The translations under genes were made by a program, and so were the position numbers. Below are positions 1-6,934 of a stretch of 23,472 bases of DNA, piece by piece. Location of the stretch: the NCBI GenBank assembly GCA_017530275.1, contig JAFXMP010000144.1, positions 1-23,472 of the forward strand. The letters are read 5' to 3'. The stretch is from Clostridia bacterium (GTDB taxonomy: Bacteria > Bacillota_A > Clostridia > Christensenellales > Aristaeellaceae). The notes beneath the pieces were generated by a model. The model saw only the letters and a program-made list of their open reading frames with translations. It made no database searches and was not told the DNA's origin. How positions within the stretch are numbered: position 1 is the first letter of the stretch; each line of letters begins with the position of its first letter.

Positions 1-2
1 CA

Positions 3-764
3 GGCATTGTCGAACCGATCATCGTACCGGTTGAAGTGAGAAACAATTATGGATCGGGAGGAAACGACGTGCGGGAACCGCTGCGGACGGTCACAACAGG
101 CGGACACCATATGCTTGTCGCGCCGAGCCTGATTCAGTATCACAGCGAACAGACGGACGATGTACGGGGGCAGACGGTAAAAGAGCCTCTTATGACAATA
201 GACGCTTCCAACCGGTACGGATTGGTGGAAACGTTTATCAGCAAGTATTATTCAGGCGACGATGTAGCAAGCGGGACAAACGAACCGCTTCCGACGGTAA
301 CGGCGATTGACCATAACGCGCTTTGCGCGGTAGCCGTAACGCAATTCAATAACCATTGCGACGGCCAGGAAGTGAGCAAGCCCATCAATACGCTTACCGC
401 ACAGACAAACCATTTCGGCGAAGTGCGCGCCTTTCTGGTGAAATATTACAGTGGCGGAGGAAACGGAAGCGGATGCGACGAACCGGCTCCAACGATAACG
501 GCAAAGGACAGGCTGGGATTAGTGACCGTTCACGGGCAGGATTATAAGATCATAGATATTGGGCTGCGGATGCTGACGCCGCGCGAATTGTTTGACGCAC
601 AAGGATTCCCCGATGATTATATCATCGACGTGGACGCAGACGGAAAGCCCTATCCCAAAAGCGAACAGGTGGCAAGGTGCGGGAACGCAGTTTGCCCGCC
701 TATCCCGGCTGCGCTTGTAAGGGCGAATCTGCCGGAATTATGCAAAGGAGTTGGCGCGGCATGA
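3..764 (+). CDS. DNA (cytosine-5-)-methyltransferase, C-terminal part (5' end outside window)
   Basis: This is the C-terminal part of a C5-cytosine DNA methyltransferase. The frame is open through the left edge, so the catalytic Pro-Cys motif lies outside the window. The end carries the family's last conserved blocks: a motif IX-like R-x-LTPRELFDAQGFP stretch and motif X as GNAVCPP, which helps build the AdoMet pocket. Before them lies a run of at least five related units of about 32-36 residues, each with an E/K-P-L/A/I-x-T-V/I/L-T core followed by a GLV-like segment and often a KYYSG segment. The cores start near positions 75, 183, 282, 378 and 480. This occupies the target-recognition part of the protein. 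The stop overlaps the start of the adenine methyltransferase. The likely role is modification of phage DNA against host restriction. The family assignment is firm; the recognised sequence is unknown. Confidence 0.9.
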   Translation, partial: GIVEPIIVPVEVRNNYGSGGNDVREPLRTVTTGGHHMLVAPSLIQYHSEQTDDVRGQTVKEPLMTIDASNRYGLVETFISKYYSGDDVASGTNEPLPTVTAIDHNALCAVAVTQFNNHCDGQEVSKPINTLTAQTNHFGEVRAFLVKYYSGGGNGSGCDEPAPTITAKDRLGLVTVHGQDYKIIDIGLRMLTPRELFDAQGFPDDYIIDVDADGKPYPKSEQVARCGNAVCPPIPAALVRANLPELCKGVGAA

Positions 765-1576
765 GAGCTATTTTCAGATACCCAGGAAGCAAGTGGATGA
801 TCGCCGATTGGATCATCCAGCATTTCCCCGCAGGGTATGAAAAAATGGTGTATCTGGAACCTTTCGCAGGAAGCGGAGCTGTATTCTTCAACAAAATTCC
901 GGGAGCCGTTGAAACGATCAACGACCTTGACAGCAACATTGTAAACCTGTTCCGCGTGCTGCGAGACAGGCCGGAGGATCTGAAGAACGCGCTGGAACTG
1001 ACGCCGTACAGCAGGGAGGAATACGACAAGAGTTTCGAGGATTGCGACGATCCCGTGGAAAAAGCGCGGCGGTACATGGTGCGCACAACGCAGTCCATCG
1101 GCGCAAAGCTGGGGAGCAAGTGCGGCTGGCGGAACCACAAACAAATGAAAATCGGCGGAACGGCCTGCAAATGGGGCGGCATAACAGATACCATAGACGA
1201 CGCGACGGGCCGCCTGCGGGGCGACACCACCCATTTGGTGCAGATCGAACATATGGACGCGCTACGCCTGATAGCCAAGTATAACAACGCGGACGTACTG
1301 ATGTACCTTGATCCTCCTTATCTTCGGGACGTGCGCAAAAGCGGCAGGCTATACAAGCATGAAATGGATATATCCGGGCAGATTGCCATGCTGGAAGCAA
1401 TCAAGAACAGCAGGGCAAAGATTCTTCTCTCCGGCTATGATTCCGAGATGTATAACCAATACCTCGCCGGATGGAAAACAGATACGACGATCACCCATAC
1501 AACATCAGCGGAAAAAGCGGAGGAAAAAATCTGGATGAATTACGAACCGCCCGCGGAACAAATGAGGATGGTATGA
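761..1576 (+). CDS. Dam-type DNA adenine-N6 methyltransferase (D12 class)
   Basis: The product is a 271-residue DNA adenine methyltransferase that transfers a methyl group from AdoMet to N6 of adenine. The Dam (D12) class motifs occur in the expected order: FRYPGSK at residues 5-11 (motif X), LEPFAGSGAVFF at 32-43 (motif I, AdoMet binding) and the catalytic DPPY at 184-187 (motif IV). The length is typical of Dam-like enzymes. I chose the ATG at 761 because it overlaps the upstream stop (ATGA) and follows an AAGGAG site. The upstream in-frame extension lacks family sequence. It forms a modification pair with the cytosine methyltransferase before it and probably protects phage DNA. No partner endonuclease is visible, so it looks like an orphan methylase. 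Confidence 0.93.
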   Translation: MRAIFRYPGSKWMIADWIIQHFPAGYEKMVYLEPFAGSGAVFFNKIPGAVETINDLDSNIVNLFRVLRDRPEDLKNALELTPYSREEYDKSFEDCDDPVEKARRYMVRTTQSIGAKLGSKCGWRNHKQMKIGGTACKWGGITDTIDDATGRLRGDTTHLVQIEHMDALRLIAKYNNADVLMYLDPPYLRDVRKSGRLYKHEMDISGQIAMLEAIKNSRAKILLSGYDSEMYNQYLAGWKTDTTITHTTSAEKAEEKIWMNYEPPAEQMRMV

Positions 1577-1595
1577 CTGCCAGGAGGAAGGAACG

Positions 1596-2537
1596 ATGCT
1601 CGTTGGCCTGCATGACAGTGACCATACTGGATTTCCGAATTATGCCTTGATGAAAATATCAGCGTGGCATAAAGCCAGAGGCGATCATGTGGACTGGTGG
1701 ATTCCAATGGATTCAAGGGTTTATGATTTGGTATACAGCAGTAAGGTGTTTACTTTCACACCAGAGAATCCATATCTTCCAGAAAACACGATCAAAGGAG
1801 GAACAGGGTATGGGATATACGATGCGCTTCCGCAGGAGATTGATTCAATGTACCCTGATTACACTATTTATCCGGCGTGCAAATATGCCATAGGCTTTCT
1901 TACACGCGGATGTATAAGGCGTTGTCCGTGGTGCGTTGTTCCCAAAAAAGAAGGGGAGATACGCCCATACTTGACATGGAGAGAAATCAAAAGACCTGAC
2001 AGCAGAGATATTGTATTCATGGACAACAACGTTCTCGCCTGCCCCCATGGAATTGAACAGATGCGGGATATGGTCGGGCAAGACGTGAGGGTGGATTTTA
2101 ACCAAGGGTTGGACGCTCGGCTGATAACACCGGAAATCGCCGAAATTATGTCAGGGCTTAAATGGATTCGGTTCATTCGTACAGCCTGCGATACAGACGA
2201 TATGTTGGAAGTGGTACTGCAAAAAGCAGAATTGCTTTCAAGATATGGAATCAAACCTTATCGTCTGTTTGTATATGTTCTTGTTCGAGATATTGAATCG
2301 GCGGAACGTAGGGCCGTTGCTTTAAGGGATGCTGGTATGAATCCTTTCGCCCAGCCATACAGGGATTTTTCAAAGGATGGTGAACCGACAAAAGAGGCAA
2401 AGGACTTTGCACGATGGGTAAATCAAAAAGCGGCTTTCAAGAGTGCTGCGACATTCGCAGAATATAATACGCGAATACGCGGACATAGAAGAAAACCGCA
2501 AGCGCTTGCGGTTTTAGAAGGAGGAAGCAATGTGTGA
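1596..2537 (+). CDS. Radical SAM enzyme of unknown substrate
   Basis: The 313-residue protein has the radical SAM [4Fe-4S] cluster motif CX3CX2C at Cys106, Cys110 and Cys113 (CIRRCPWC). The N-terminal 100 residues resemble the short Rossmann-like domain in front of many radical SAM enzymes, and the segment FNQGLDARL near residue 165 is typical of the barrel. Such enzymes cleave AdoMet to a 5'-deoxyadenosyl radical; the substrate here cannot be told from sequence. The start follows AGGAGG at 1582-1587. The gene sits directly behind two DNA methyltransferases, so nucleic acid modification is a reasonable guess but unproven. By eye it is more A/T-rich than its neighbours, which suggests separate acquisition. 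Its last residues (KPQALAV) are encoded by a 24-base palindrome, and its stop overlaps the next gene by 8 bases. Confidence 0.8.
   Translation: MLVGLHDSDHTGFPNYALMKISAWHKARGDHVDWWIPMDSRVYDLVYSSKVFTFTPENPYLPENTIKGGTGYGIYDALPQEIDSMYPDYTIYPACKYAIGFLTRGCIRRCPWCVVPKKEGEIRPYLTWREIKRPDSRDIVFMDNNVLACPHGIEQMRDMVGQDVRVDFNQGLDARLITPEIAEIMSGLKWIRFIRTACDTDDMLEVVLQKAELLSRYGIKPYRLFVYVLVRDIESAERRAVALRDAGMNPFAQPYRDFSKDGEPTKEAKDFARWVNQKAAFKSAATFAEYNTRIRGHRRKPQALAVLEGGSNV
2492..2515. repeat. 24-base perfect palindrome, copy 1
   Basis: A perfect inverted repeat with 12-base arms, left arm AAAACCGCAAGC, and no spacer. It lies inside the last codons of the radical SAM gene and ends about 5 bases before the AGGAGG-like site of the next gene. 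The same 24 bases recur at 21633-21656. As RNA it would give a GC-rich hairpin flanked by A and U runs, the form of a bidirectional intrinsic terminator or a REP-like element. Confidence 0.85.
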
Positions 2538-2796
2538 CTTCTGCGACAAGATGAAGGACGTGCTGGAAGGAAAGGAACGGCGCGTTACACGAAATTTGGA
2601 GGCCGGAGAACGTTATGAATGCACAGCAGCGCTTCATGTTGACGCGAGAAAGGGAAAGGTATTTACGGCTTTCATTGCGACGTATTCCCCGTTCAAACTG
2701 AACTACTGCCCGGAGTGCGGGGCGAACATCAAGCGAAGGATCAGGCAATGGAAAAAGCGGGACGCATTATTTACAGGAGGCGCAAATGAACAATAA
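2530..2796 (+). CDS. Small zinc-ribbon-like phage protein
   Basis: An 88-residue protein of unknown function. Two CXXC pairs, Cys2/Cys5 at the very N-terminus and Cys60/Cys63 (CPECG), could together bind one zinc ion as a zinc ribbon. The C-terminal third is basic (KRRIRQWKKR), consistent with nucleic acid contact. It is preceded by a GGAGG site, overlaps the radical SAM stop by 8 bases and overlaps the ArpU-like gene by 11 bases, so these genes are probably cotranslated. Small CXXC proteins of this kind are common in the region before phage packaging genes. The zinc-ribbon reading is inference from cysteine spacing only. Confidence 0.65.
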   Translation: MCDFCDKMKDVLEGKERRVTRNLEAGERYECTAALHVDARKGKVFTAFIATYSPFKLNYCPECGANIKRRIRQWKKRDALFTGGANEQ

Positions 2797-3280
2797 AGCC
2801 GGGACGATGCAAAAACCGATCAGGGTACGAAACAAAGACATTCCCATCCTGGGGGACGTGCTGCCTATCATGCAGGAAGTGAAATATACGGAAAACATGC
2901 AGCAATGGCAACACGACAGGTTGCTTAATGTGACACAGCATTTATCCGGTATGCCGGGAGGCGGAGGGATGCCGAAGGGCCTTGAAGAACCTTTTGCCCA
3001 GCTTTCGGAACTGGAGGGAAAAGAAAAAGAACAAATCGACCAGTATATTGATAAACTGACCGCGGCGGAGAAAATTCTAAACGGCATAAAAAGCCAGAGC
3101 ATGAGAACTTTTGTGCTGATGAAATACGTTATGGACGCACCAAACCTGAAGATCATGGAGGAATTGAACATGAGCAAATGGCGCTTTGAGCAAGCGAGAA
3201 GGTGCATCGAAGAAGCGCCGGACATGGCTCATGCCAGATGGCAAGAACGATATGAAGCGCAGGAAACCCATACCTCATGA
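2786..3280 (+). CDS. ArpU/RinA-like late transcriptional regulator
   Basis: A 164-residue protein with a C-terminal helix-turn-helix of sigma-region-4 type at about residues 119-142 (the segment with IMEELNMSKWRFEQARRC). A helical, charged stretch lies before it at about 70-105. This arrangement and its place immediately before the packaging genes match the ArpU/RinA-type regulators that switch on late genes in phages of Gram-positive bacteria. The start follows AGGAGG at 2775-2780. About 20 bases after its stop lies an extended -10 promoter, the natural target for it. A Gly-rich stretch (about 58-64) separates a divergent N-terminal part. The family assignment rests on HTH form and position. 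Confidence 0.7.
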   Translation: MNNKAGTMQKPIRVRNKDIPILGDVLPIMQEVKYTENMQQWQHDRLLNVTQHLSGMPGGGGMPKGLEEPFAQLSELEGKEKEQIDQYIDKLTAAEKILNGIKSQSMRTFVLMKYVMDAPNLKIMEELNMSKWRFEQARRCIEEAPDMAHARWQERYEAQETHTS

Positions 3281-3300
3281 AAAAAATTTTCCAAAACCAG

Positions 3301-3329
3301 TTGAAACGGCAAGCCAAATGTGCTAATAT
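3301..3329 (+). promoter_or_regulatory. Predicted late promoter with extended -10
   Basis: TTGAAA (3301-3306), a 17-base spacer and TAATAT (3324-3329) form a near-consensus vegetative promoter. A TG one base before the -10 (3321-3322) makes it an extended -10 type. An A/T-rich run at about 3280-3297 resembles an UP element. The expected start of transcription is about 3336. It lies right after the ArpU-like gene and points into the head genes, so it probably drives the late operon. Confidence 0.65.
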
Positions 3330-3349
3330 GCTATCATCGGAAGAAGTGG

Positions 3350-3383
3350 AACCGGGCAAGCAATCGCTTTCCCGGTTATTTTT
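3350..3383 (+). terminator. Intrinsic terminator close behind the late promoter
   Basis: The arms AACCGGG (3350-3356) and CCCGGTT (3371-3377) enclose a second stem AAGC/GCTT with an AATC loop, and ATTTTT follows directly. This is a classic Rho-independent terminator. It begins only about 14 bases after the expected start of the upstream promoter. It may therefore end early transcription, or act as an attenuator that the late operon must read through. Confidence 0.7.
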
Positions 3384-3408
3384 ATGCACAAATCAAAAGC
3401 ATTGGGCA

Positions 3409-3620
3409 GCCGTGGGCGGCGCTGTGAGCGCAGGCATGGCGTTACGCGGGACAAACAGGGCGTTCTTTTTTGGAGTTTTTTCACGCGCCCTGCCTCCTAC
3501 CGTTGGCGGGGGCGGAAGGACGAACCTCGGACGGCCGCCAGTGGCGGAAATACCGTCCGAGGTGAGATCATCCGAAACGAGCAATGCCCGCATAAAGCGG
3601 GCTTGCGACGATTGAGGATG
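3409..3620 (+). ncRNA. Candidate structured RNA in the late leader (class uncertain, possibly HEARO/omega-RNA-like)
   Basis: No convincing gene lies between 3281 and 3648, but several strong stems do. (1) 3409-3440: GCCGTG/CATGGC around GCGCT-GTG-AGCGC. (2) CAGGGCG (3456-3462) can pair with CGCCCTG (3486-3492) across two T runs; alternatively CGCCC (3486-3490) pairs with GGGCG (3510-3514). (3) A 10-bp stem CCTCGGACGG (3525-3534) with CCGTCCGAGG (3553-3562) encloses CCGCC-AGT-GGCGG. (4) GCCCGC-ATAAA-GCGGGC at 3586-3602 is extended by GCAA/TTGC, and CATCC (3569-3573) can close over it with GGATG (3616-3620). Such density is unlikely by chance. The arrangement reminds me of HEARO (IscB/IsrB omega) RNAs, but no nuclease gene follows and this is from memory. 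A DNA packaging (cos) site or a leader RNA are alternatives. Confidence 0.45.
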
Positions 3621-3648
3621 CGGAGGAACAAAGAAGGGAGGCGGAAGC

Positions 3649-4257
3649 ATGGCTTTCCATATATACGGAAACAATTACCTGTATGTGGATTTATCGGACG
3701 TGAAGCCGAAACTGGAGTACATGCAAAGCGTTCTGAAAAAAGCGGAATTTGAAAAGCTGATGTACAGAACCTTCGGGGAAGTTGGACGAAAAGCCAAAAC
3801 GATGGTCGCCAAAGAAGTGCAGCAGGATTACTTTGTGACCCAGCAATGGGTGAAAAGCCAGATCGGCGCGTATAAACTGCAATTCGGCGGACAATTCCCC
3901 GTGACATGCACCATTCCGCTGAAAGGCGTGAAAGGCTCCATCGGTGGACGGTTCCCGCTTTCCAGTCCGGCGCGCTCGCGTAAACAGGGCGTAGTGCGCA
4001 GCTCCATCGTAAAAGGCCAGACCAGCACCATGCCATCCCATATGACGAACCAAGGCGGCAATCCTCCCTTCGTAGCCAACGGCGTGGCATATACCAGACG
4101 AACGGCGGAAAGGCTTCCTATCGTGCGCGTGGTTGGTTTAGGTGTGCCGCAGATGCCCCTTAACCGCTCCCAGGACAAAGTGCAGGACAGCATTTTGGAA
4201 TATACGGGAAAGCGCCTTGACCATCATTTCGCCCGCATGTTAAGCGGGAAATGGTGA
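3649..4257 (+). CDS. Minor tail protein Z-like / tail completion protein
   Basis: A 202-residue protein resembling the lambda gpZ (Minor_tail_Z) group, which completes the tail end that joins the head. Typical features are the helical N-terminal part (about 20-75), the RSSIVKGQ-like middle and the C-terminal segment LPIVRVVGLGVPQM near residues 156-169, where VPQM is characteristic. The start follows GGGAGG at 3636-3641. The gene is the first of the late operon, before the terminase genes rather than with the tail genes, which is unusual compared with lambda. The assignment is by motif recognition; a more general HK97 gp10-like neck role is the main alternative. Confidence 0.65.
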   Translation: MAFHIYGNNYLYVDLSDVKPKLEYMQSVLKKAEFEKLMYRTFGEVGRKAKTMVAKEVQQDYFVTQQWVKSQIGAYKLQFGGQFPVTCTIPLKGVKGSIGGRFPLSSPARSRKQGVVRSSIVKGQTSTMPSHMTNQGGNPPFVANGVAYTRRTAERLPIVRVVGLGVPQMPLNRSQDKVQDSILEYTGKRLDHHFARMLSGKW

Positions 4258-4268
4258 GGGATGGTAAA

Positions 4269-4778
4269 ATGATCCCCGAACTGACAAAAAAGGAATTGGC
4301 GGAAATTGCCGGTTATACCTACCGGCGATTATATACCATAGACCGGGATTTGCCGGAGGATAAAAAACTGTTTGTAGAGGGCAAGGATGGAAAATACAGC
4401 CTTGCCCATTTCGTTCAGCGCTGGGTGCAATACAACGTCGAAACGGAAACGAGCGAAAGCAACGACCTGGATATGGAAAAGGCCATGCACGAAGCGGTGA
4501 AGCGCCGGAAAACGGAAATCCAGGTGGAAATGCTGGAAGGGCAACTGGTGGAAGTGTCCGCGGTAAGCAAGCTATGGGCGGACATTGCGGCGACAGTAGC
4601 CAGCCGATTCACCAACCTTGCCCGGAAGGTGGCCCCTTCCCTGGTCATGATGGGAAGCGCCGAAAACATAGAAGAAATCATAGACCGGGAAGTGCGGGAC
4701 GCGCTGGAAATGATCGCAGACACGCCGCTTCCTGGGGAAAAAATGGAGATGGCCGAAGAAAGGGACGATAACGAATGA
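4269..4778 (+). CDS. Terminase small subunit (Nu1-like)
   Basis: The 169-residue protein sits directly before the large terminase, the usual place of the small subunit that recognises phage DNA and starts packaging. The first 55 residues (LTKKELAEIAGYTYRRL onward) look like a winged-helix DNA-binding domain of the lambda Nu1 type. The middle is a charged helix (about 68-95), probably for oligomerisation, and the acidic C-terminus may bind the large subunit. I prefer the ATG at 4269, because GAGGG at 4256-4260 is well spaced from it; an in-frame ATG at 4251 would add six residues. The stop overlaps the start of the large subunit (ATGA). Confidence 0.75.
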   Translation: MIPELTKKELAEIAGYTYRRLYTIDRDLPEDKKLFVEGKDGKYSLAHFVQRWVQYNVETETSESNDLDMEKAMHEAVKRRKTEIQVEMLEGQLVEVSAVSKLWADIAATVASRFTNLARKVAPSLVMMGSAENIEEIIDREVRDALEMIADTPLPGEKMEMAEERDDNE

Positions 4779-6637
4779 CCTTGAACGCCTCGCGCACAGA
4801 CCCGATTCTGGCGCTGGGGCGGCAGACGTTAGAGCTATTCCGTCCGCCAAGCGACGAAAGCGTTTCACAATGGGCGGACAAATATAGGATCATTGTCGGG
4901 AAAGGCGCGCCTGAACCGGGGCCATGGAGAACGGACAGAGCGCCATACCAAAGGGAGATCATGGACAGCTTTTCAGACCGCGAAATTCATGACGTGGCCG
5001 TTATGAGTTGCGCACAGGCTGGAAAAACAGACATGATTCTGAACATGATGTTTCGCATGATCGACCTTGATCCCGGCCCAAGCCTGCTTGTAATGCCTGC
5101 GGAGGACGATACTGACAATTATTCTAAAGAACGTCTGACCCCTACGCTGGAGGCAACGCCGAAACTGCGCGACAAAATATTTTCAGGGAACGGAAGCACG
5201 ATCCGGCAGAAGAATTTCCCCGGCGGTTTTATCAGCATGACGGGCGCAATGAGTCCCGGCGGGCTGAAAAGCCGCCCTATACGCTATCTGTTTATGGATG
5301 AAGTGGACGGCTATCCGGCGTCCGCTGGCGTGGAGGGCGACCCTGTTTCACTGGCGCAGAAAAGAACGCAGAACTTCTTTAATGCCAAGCGCGTGTATAC
5401 AAGCACGCCGACCATTAAACAGACCAGCCGGATTTACAAACTGTTCATGCGCGGCACCCGCGAAGAATGGGAAATCCAATGCAAGCACTGCGGAGAATAT
5501 GCCCAGGTTCTTTTTGATGACATTCGGTTTGAAAAGCAAGTGACCGCCGAAGATGGGCTTCAAAAGGAATACGAGGTAACGAGCGCCGTTTGGCGCTGCC
5601 CGCGCTGCGCGGGGATCATGGAGGAACACGAGGTAAAACGCGCACCGGCCAAGTGGGTGGCCTATAACCCAAAGGCACGGGAAAGAGGCTGGCGATCCTT
5701 CCACCTAAACGTGTTCCTCTCCCCCTGGAGCAGTTGGAAAGCGGTATGTAAAAAGTTTTTGGACAGCAAGGACGATCCTGAAATGCTGAAAACTTTTTAC
5801 AACCTCGAATTAGGGCTTCCCTTTGAATACAAGGAAACGACAACGATTCCCGAAGTTATGTACATGCGCCGCGAGCATTACAACGCGGAAGTGCCAAACG
5901 GCGTATTGGTGATAACGATAGGGATTGATACCCAGGGAAACCGCATGGAATACGAAGTAAAGGGATGGGGAAGAAATGATGAAAGCTGGGGAATACAATA
6001 CGGCGTGATACCGGGACGGGCAGACGAAGAAGAAGTTTGGAAGGGCGTGGACGCCCTGCTTGACCGGGATTGGCAAATGGAGAATGGGAAAACCCTGCGG
6101 GCCGCCGTCACCTTCATTGATTCAGGCGGCAATTATCCCGACGATGTGAAAGAGCATTGCTACAGACGCCGAAGCCGGTACATCTTCCCTATCGCAGGCG
6201 CGACCAAAGACGATGTTCCTCTGGTGCATCACAGCAAATCGACGCGCGGAGGCATCAACATGTTTATGCTCAACGTGAGCGTGGGCAAAGAAGCGATCCT
6301 ATACAACGCGAGCATCGAAACGCCGGGGCCGCGGTATATGCACTACCCGGACAACGAAGAAGCGGGGTATGACGAATATTATTTTAAGGGCCTGATTTCC
6401 GAACAAAGGAAATTGGTAATGAAACGCGGCAAGTACGTTTATGAATGGAAAAAAATCTATGAGAGAAACGAACCGCTTGACGTATGCAATTATGCCCGAT
6501 GCGCGTTCAAAGGATTCAAGATTGACCTGAACGCCTGGGAAGAAAGGCTGTACGGAAAGAAAAAAATCAAGCTGGCAGACCCGCCGGGAAAGCCGCGCCG
6601 CCCCAAAGGGTTGCTTTCCAGAGGGGTGGAGGTATAA
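4775..6637 (+). CDS. Terminase large subunit (lambda GpA family)
   Basis: The 620-residue packaging motor ATPase and nuclease belongs to the GpA family. Visible motifs in order: Walker A SCAQAGKTD at residues 78-86, Walker B YLFMDEVD at 171-178, a GpA-specific zinc ribbon with CKHC (236-239) and CPRC (275-278), then the nuclease domain with ITIGIDTQGNRMEYEV around Asp385 and FIDSGG around Asp449. The length is usual for the family. It pumps DNA into the prohead through the portal and cuts concatemers. The GpA family generally works at cos ends, so cohesive ends are likely. The start overlaps the small subunit stop. Confidence 0.95.
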   Translation: MTLNASRTDPILALGRQTLELFRPPSDESVSQWADKYRIIVGKGAPEPGPWRTDRAPYQREIMDSFSDREIHDVAVMSCAQAGKTDMILNMMFRMIDLDPGPSLLVMPAEDDTDNYSKERLTPTLEATPKLRDKIFSGNGSTIRQKNFPGGFISMTGAMSPGGLKSRPIRYLFMDEVDGYPASAGVEGDPVSLAQKRTQNFFNAKRVYTSTPTIKQTSRIYKLFMRGTREEWEIQCKHCGEYAQVLFDDIRFEKQVTAEDGLQKEYEVTSAVWRCPRCAGIMEEHEVKRAPAKWVAYNPKARERGWRSFHLNVFLSPWSSWKAVCKKFLDSKDDPEMLKTFYNLELGLPFEYKETTTIPEVMYMRREHYNAEVPNGVLVITIGIDTQGNRMEYEVKGWGRNDESWGIQYGVIPGRADEEEVWKGVDALLDRDWQMENGKTLRAAVTFIDSGGNYPDDVKEHCYRRRSRYIFPIAGATKDDVPLVHHSKSTRGGINMFMLNVSVGKEAILYNASIETPGPRYMHYPDNEEAGYDEYYFKGLISEQRKLVMKRGKYVYEWKKIYERNEPLDVCNYARCAFKGFKIDLNAWEERLYGKKKIKLADPPGKPRRPKGLLSRGVEV

Positions 6638-6651
6638 AGGGAGGATAAAAC

Positions 6652-6912
6652 ATGCCATACAAAAACGGCAGATACTATAATGCGGCATATTCCTATGAGG
6701 AAGCCAAGGAGTATTTAAGGCTGAACAAGGAAGCGCTTCGCGCTCTTGTGGACGGGCAAGCCAAGGAGTACACCATCGGAAGCAGAAGCGTAACGCTCCT
6801 TGACGTGGAGGATTTGGAAAAACAGGTTGCTAAGTTTACCAAGATCGTGGACGGATACGAACACAACACGCGCCCAACGCGAAACGTAAGCGTGGTTTTC
6901 TATGACAACTAA
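6652..6912 (+). CDS. Small head-tail joining protein (gpW/DUF6148-like)
   Basis: An 86-residue, mostly helical protein between terminase and portal, where lambda carries gpW. It has an N-terminal helix (SYEEAKEYLRLNKEALRAL, about residues 14-32), then a short hairpin with YTIGSRSVTLLDVEDL (about 40-55), then a second helix. A tyrosine-(T)IGSRS-x-T motif is typical of small phage proteins of the gpW/DUF6148 type, thought to join head and tail. GGGAGG precedes the ATG. The role is inferred from position and the short motif. Confidence 0.65.
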   Translation: MPYKNGRYYNAAYSYEEAKEYLRLNKEALRALVDGQAKEYTIGSRSVTLLDVEDLEKQVAKFTKIVDGYEHNTRPTRNVSVVFYDN

Positions 6913-6934
6913 GCGGCGATATTGAGGTAATGAC

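Noticed and set aside
3277..3615. A 112-codon plus-strand frame overlapping the regulator stop (ATGA)
   Set aside because: It would read through a strong promoter and an intrinsic terminator and has no ribosome site; the product has no protein-like pattern. The region fits a leader RNA better.
3384..3752. A 122-codon plus-strand frame ahead of the Z-like gene
   Set aside because: It overlaps the Z-like gene by about 100 bases, is extremely Arg-rich and covers strong RNA stems, so it is most likely a structured RNA read as protein.
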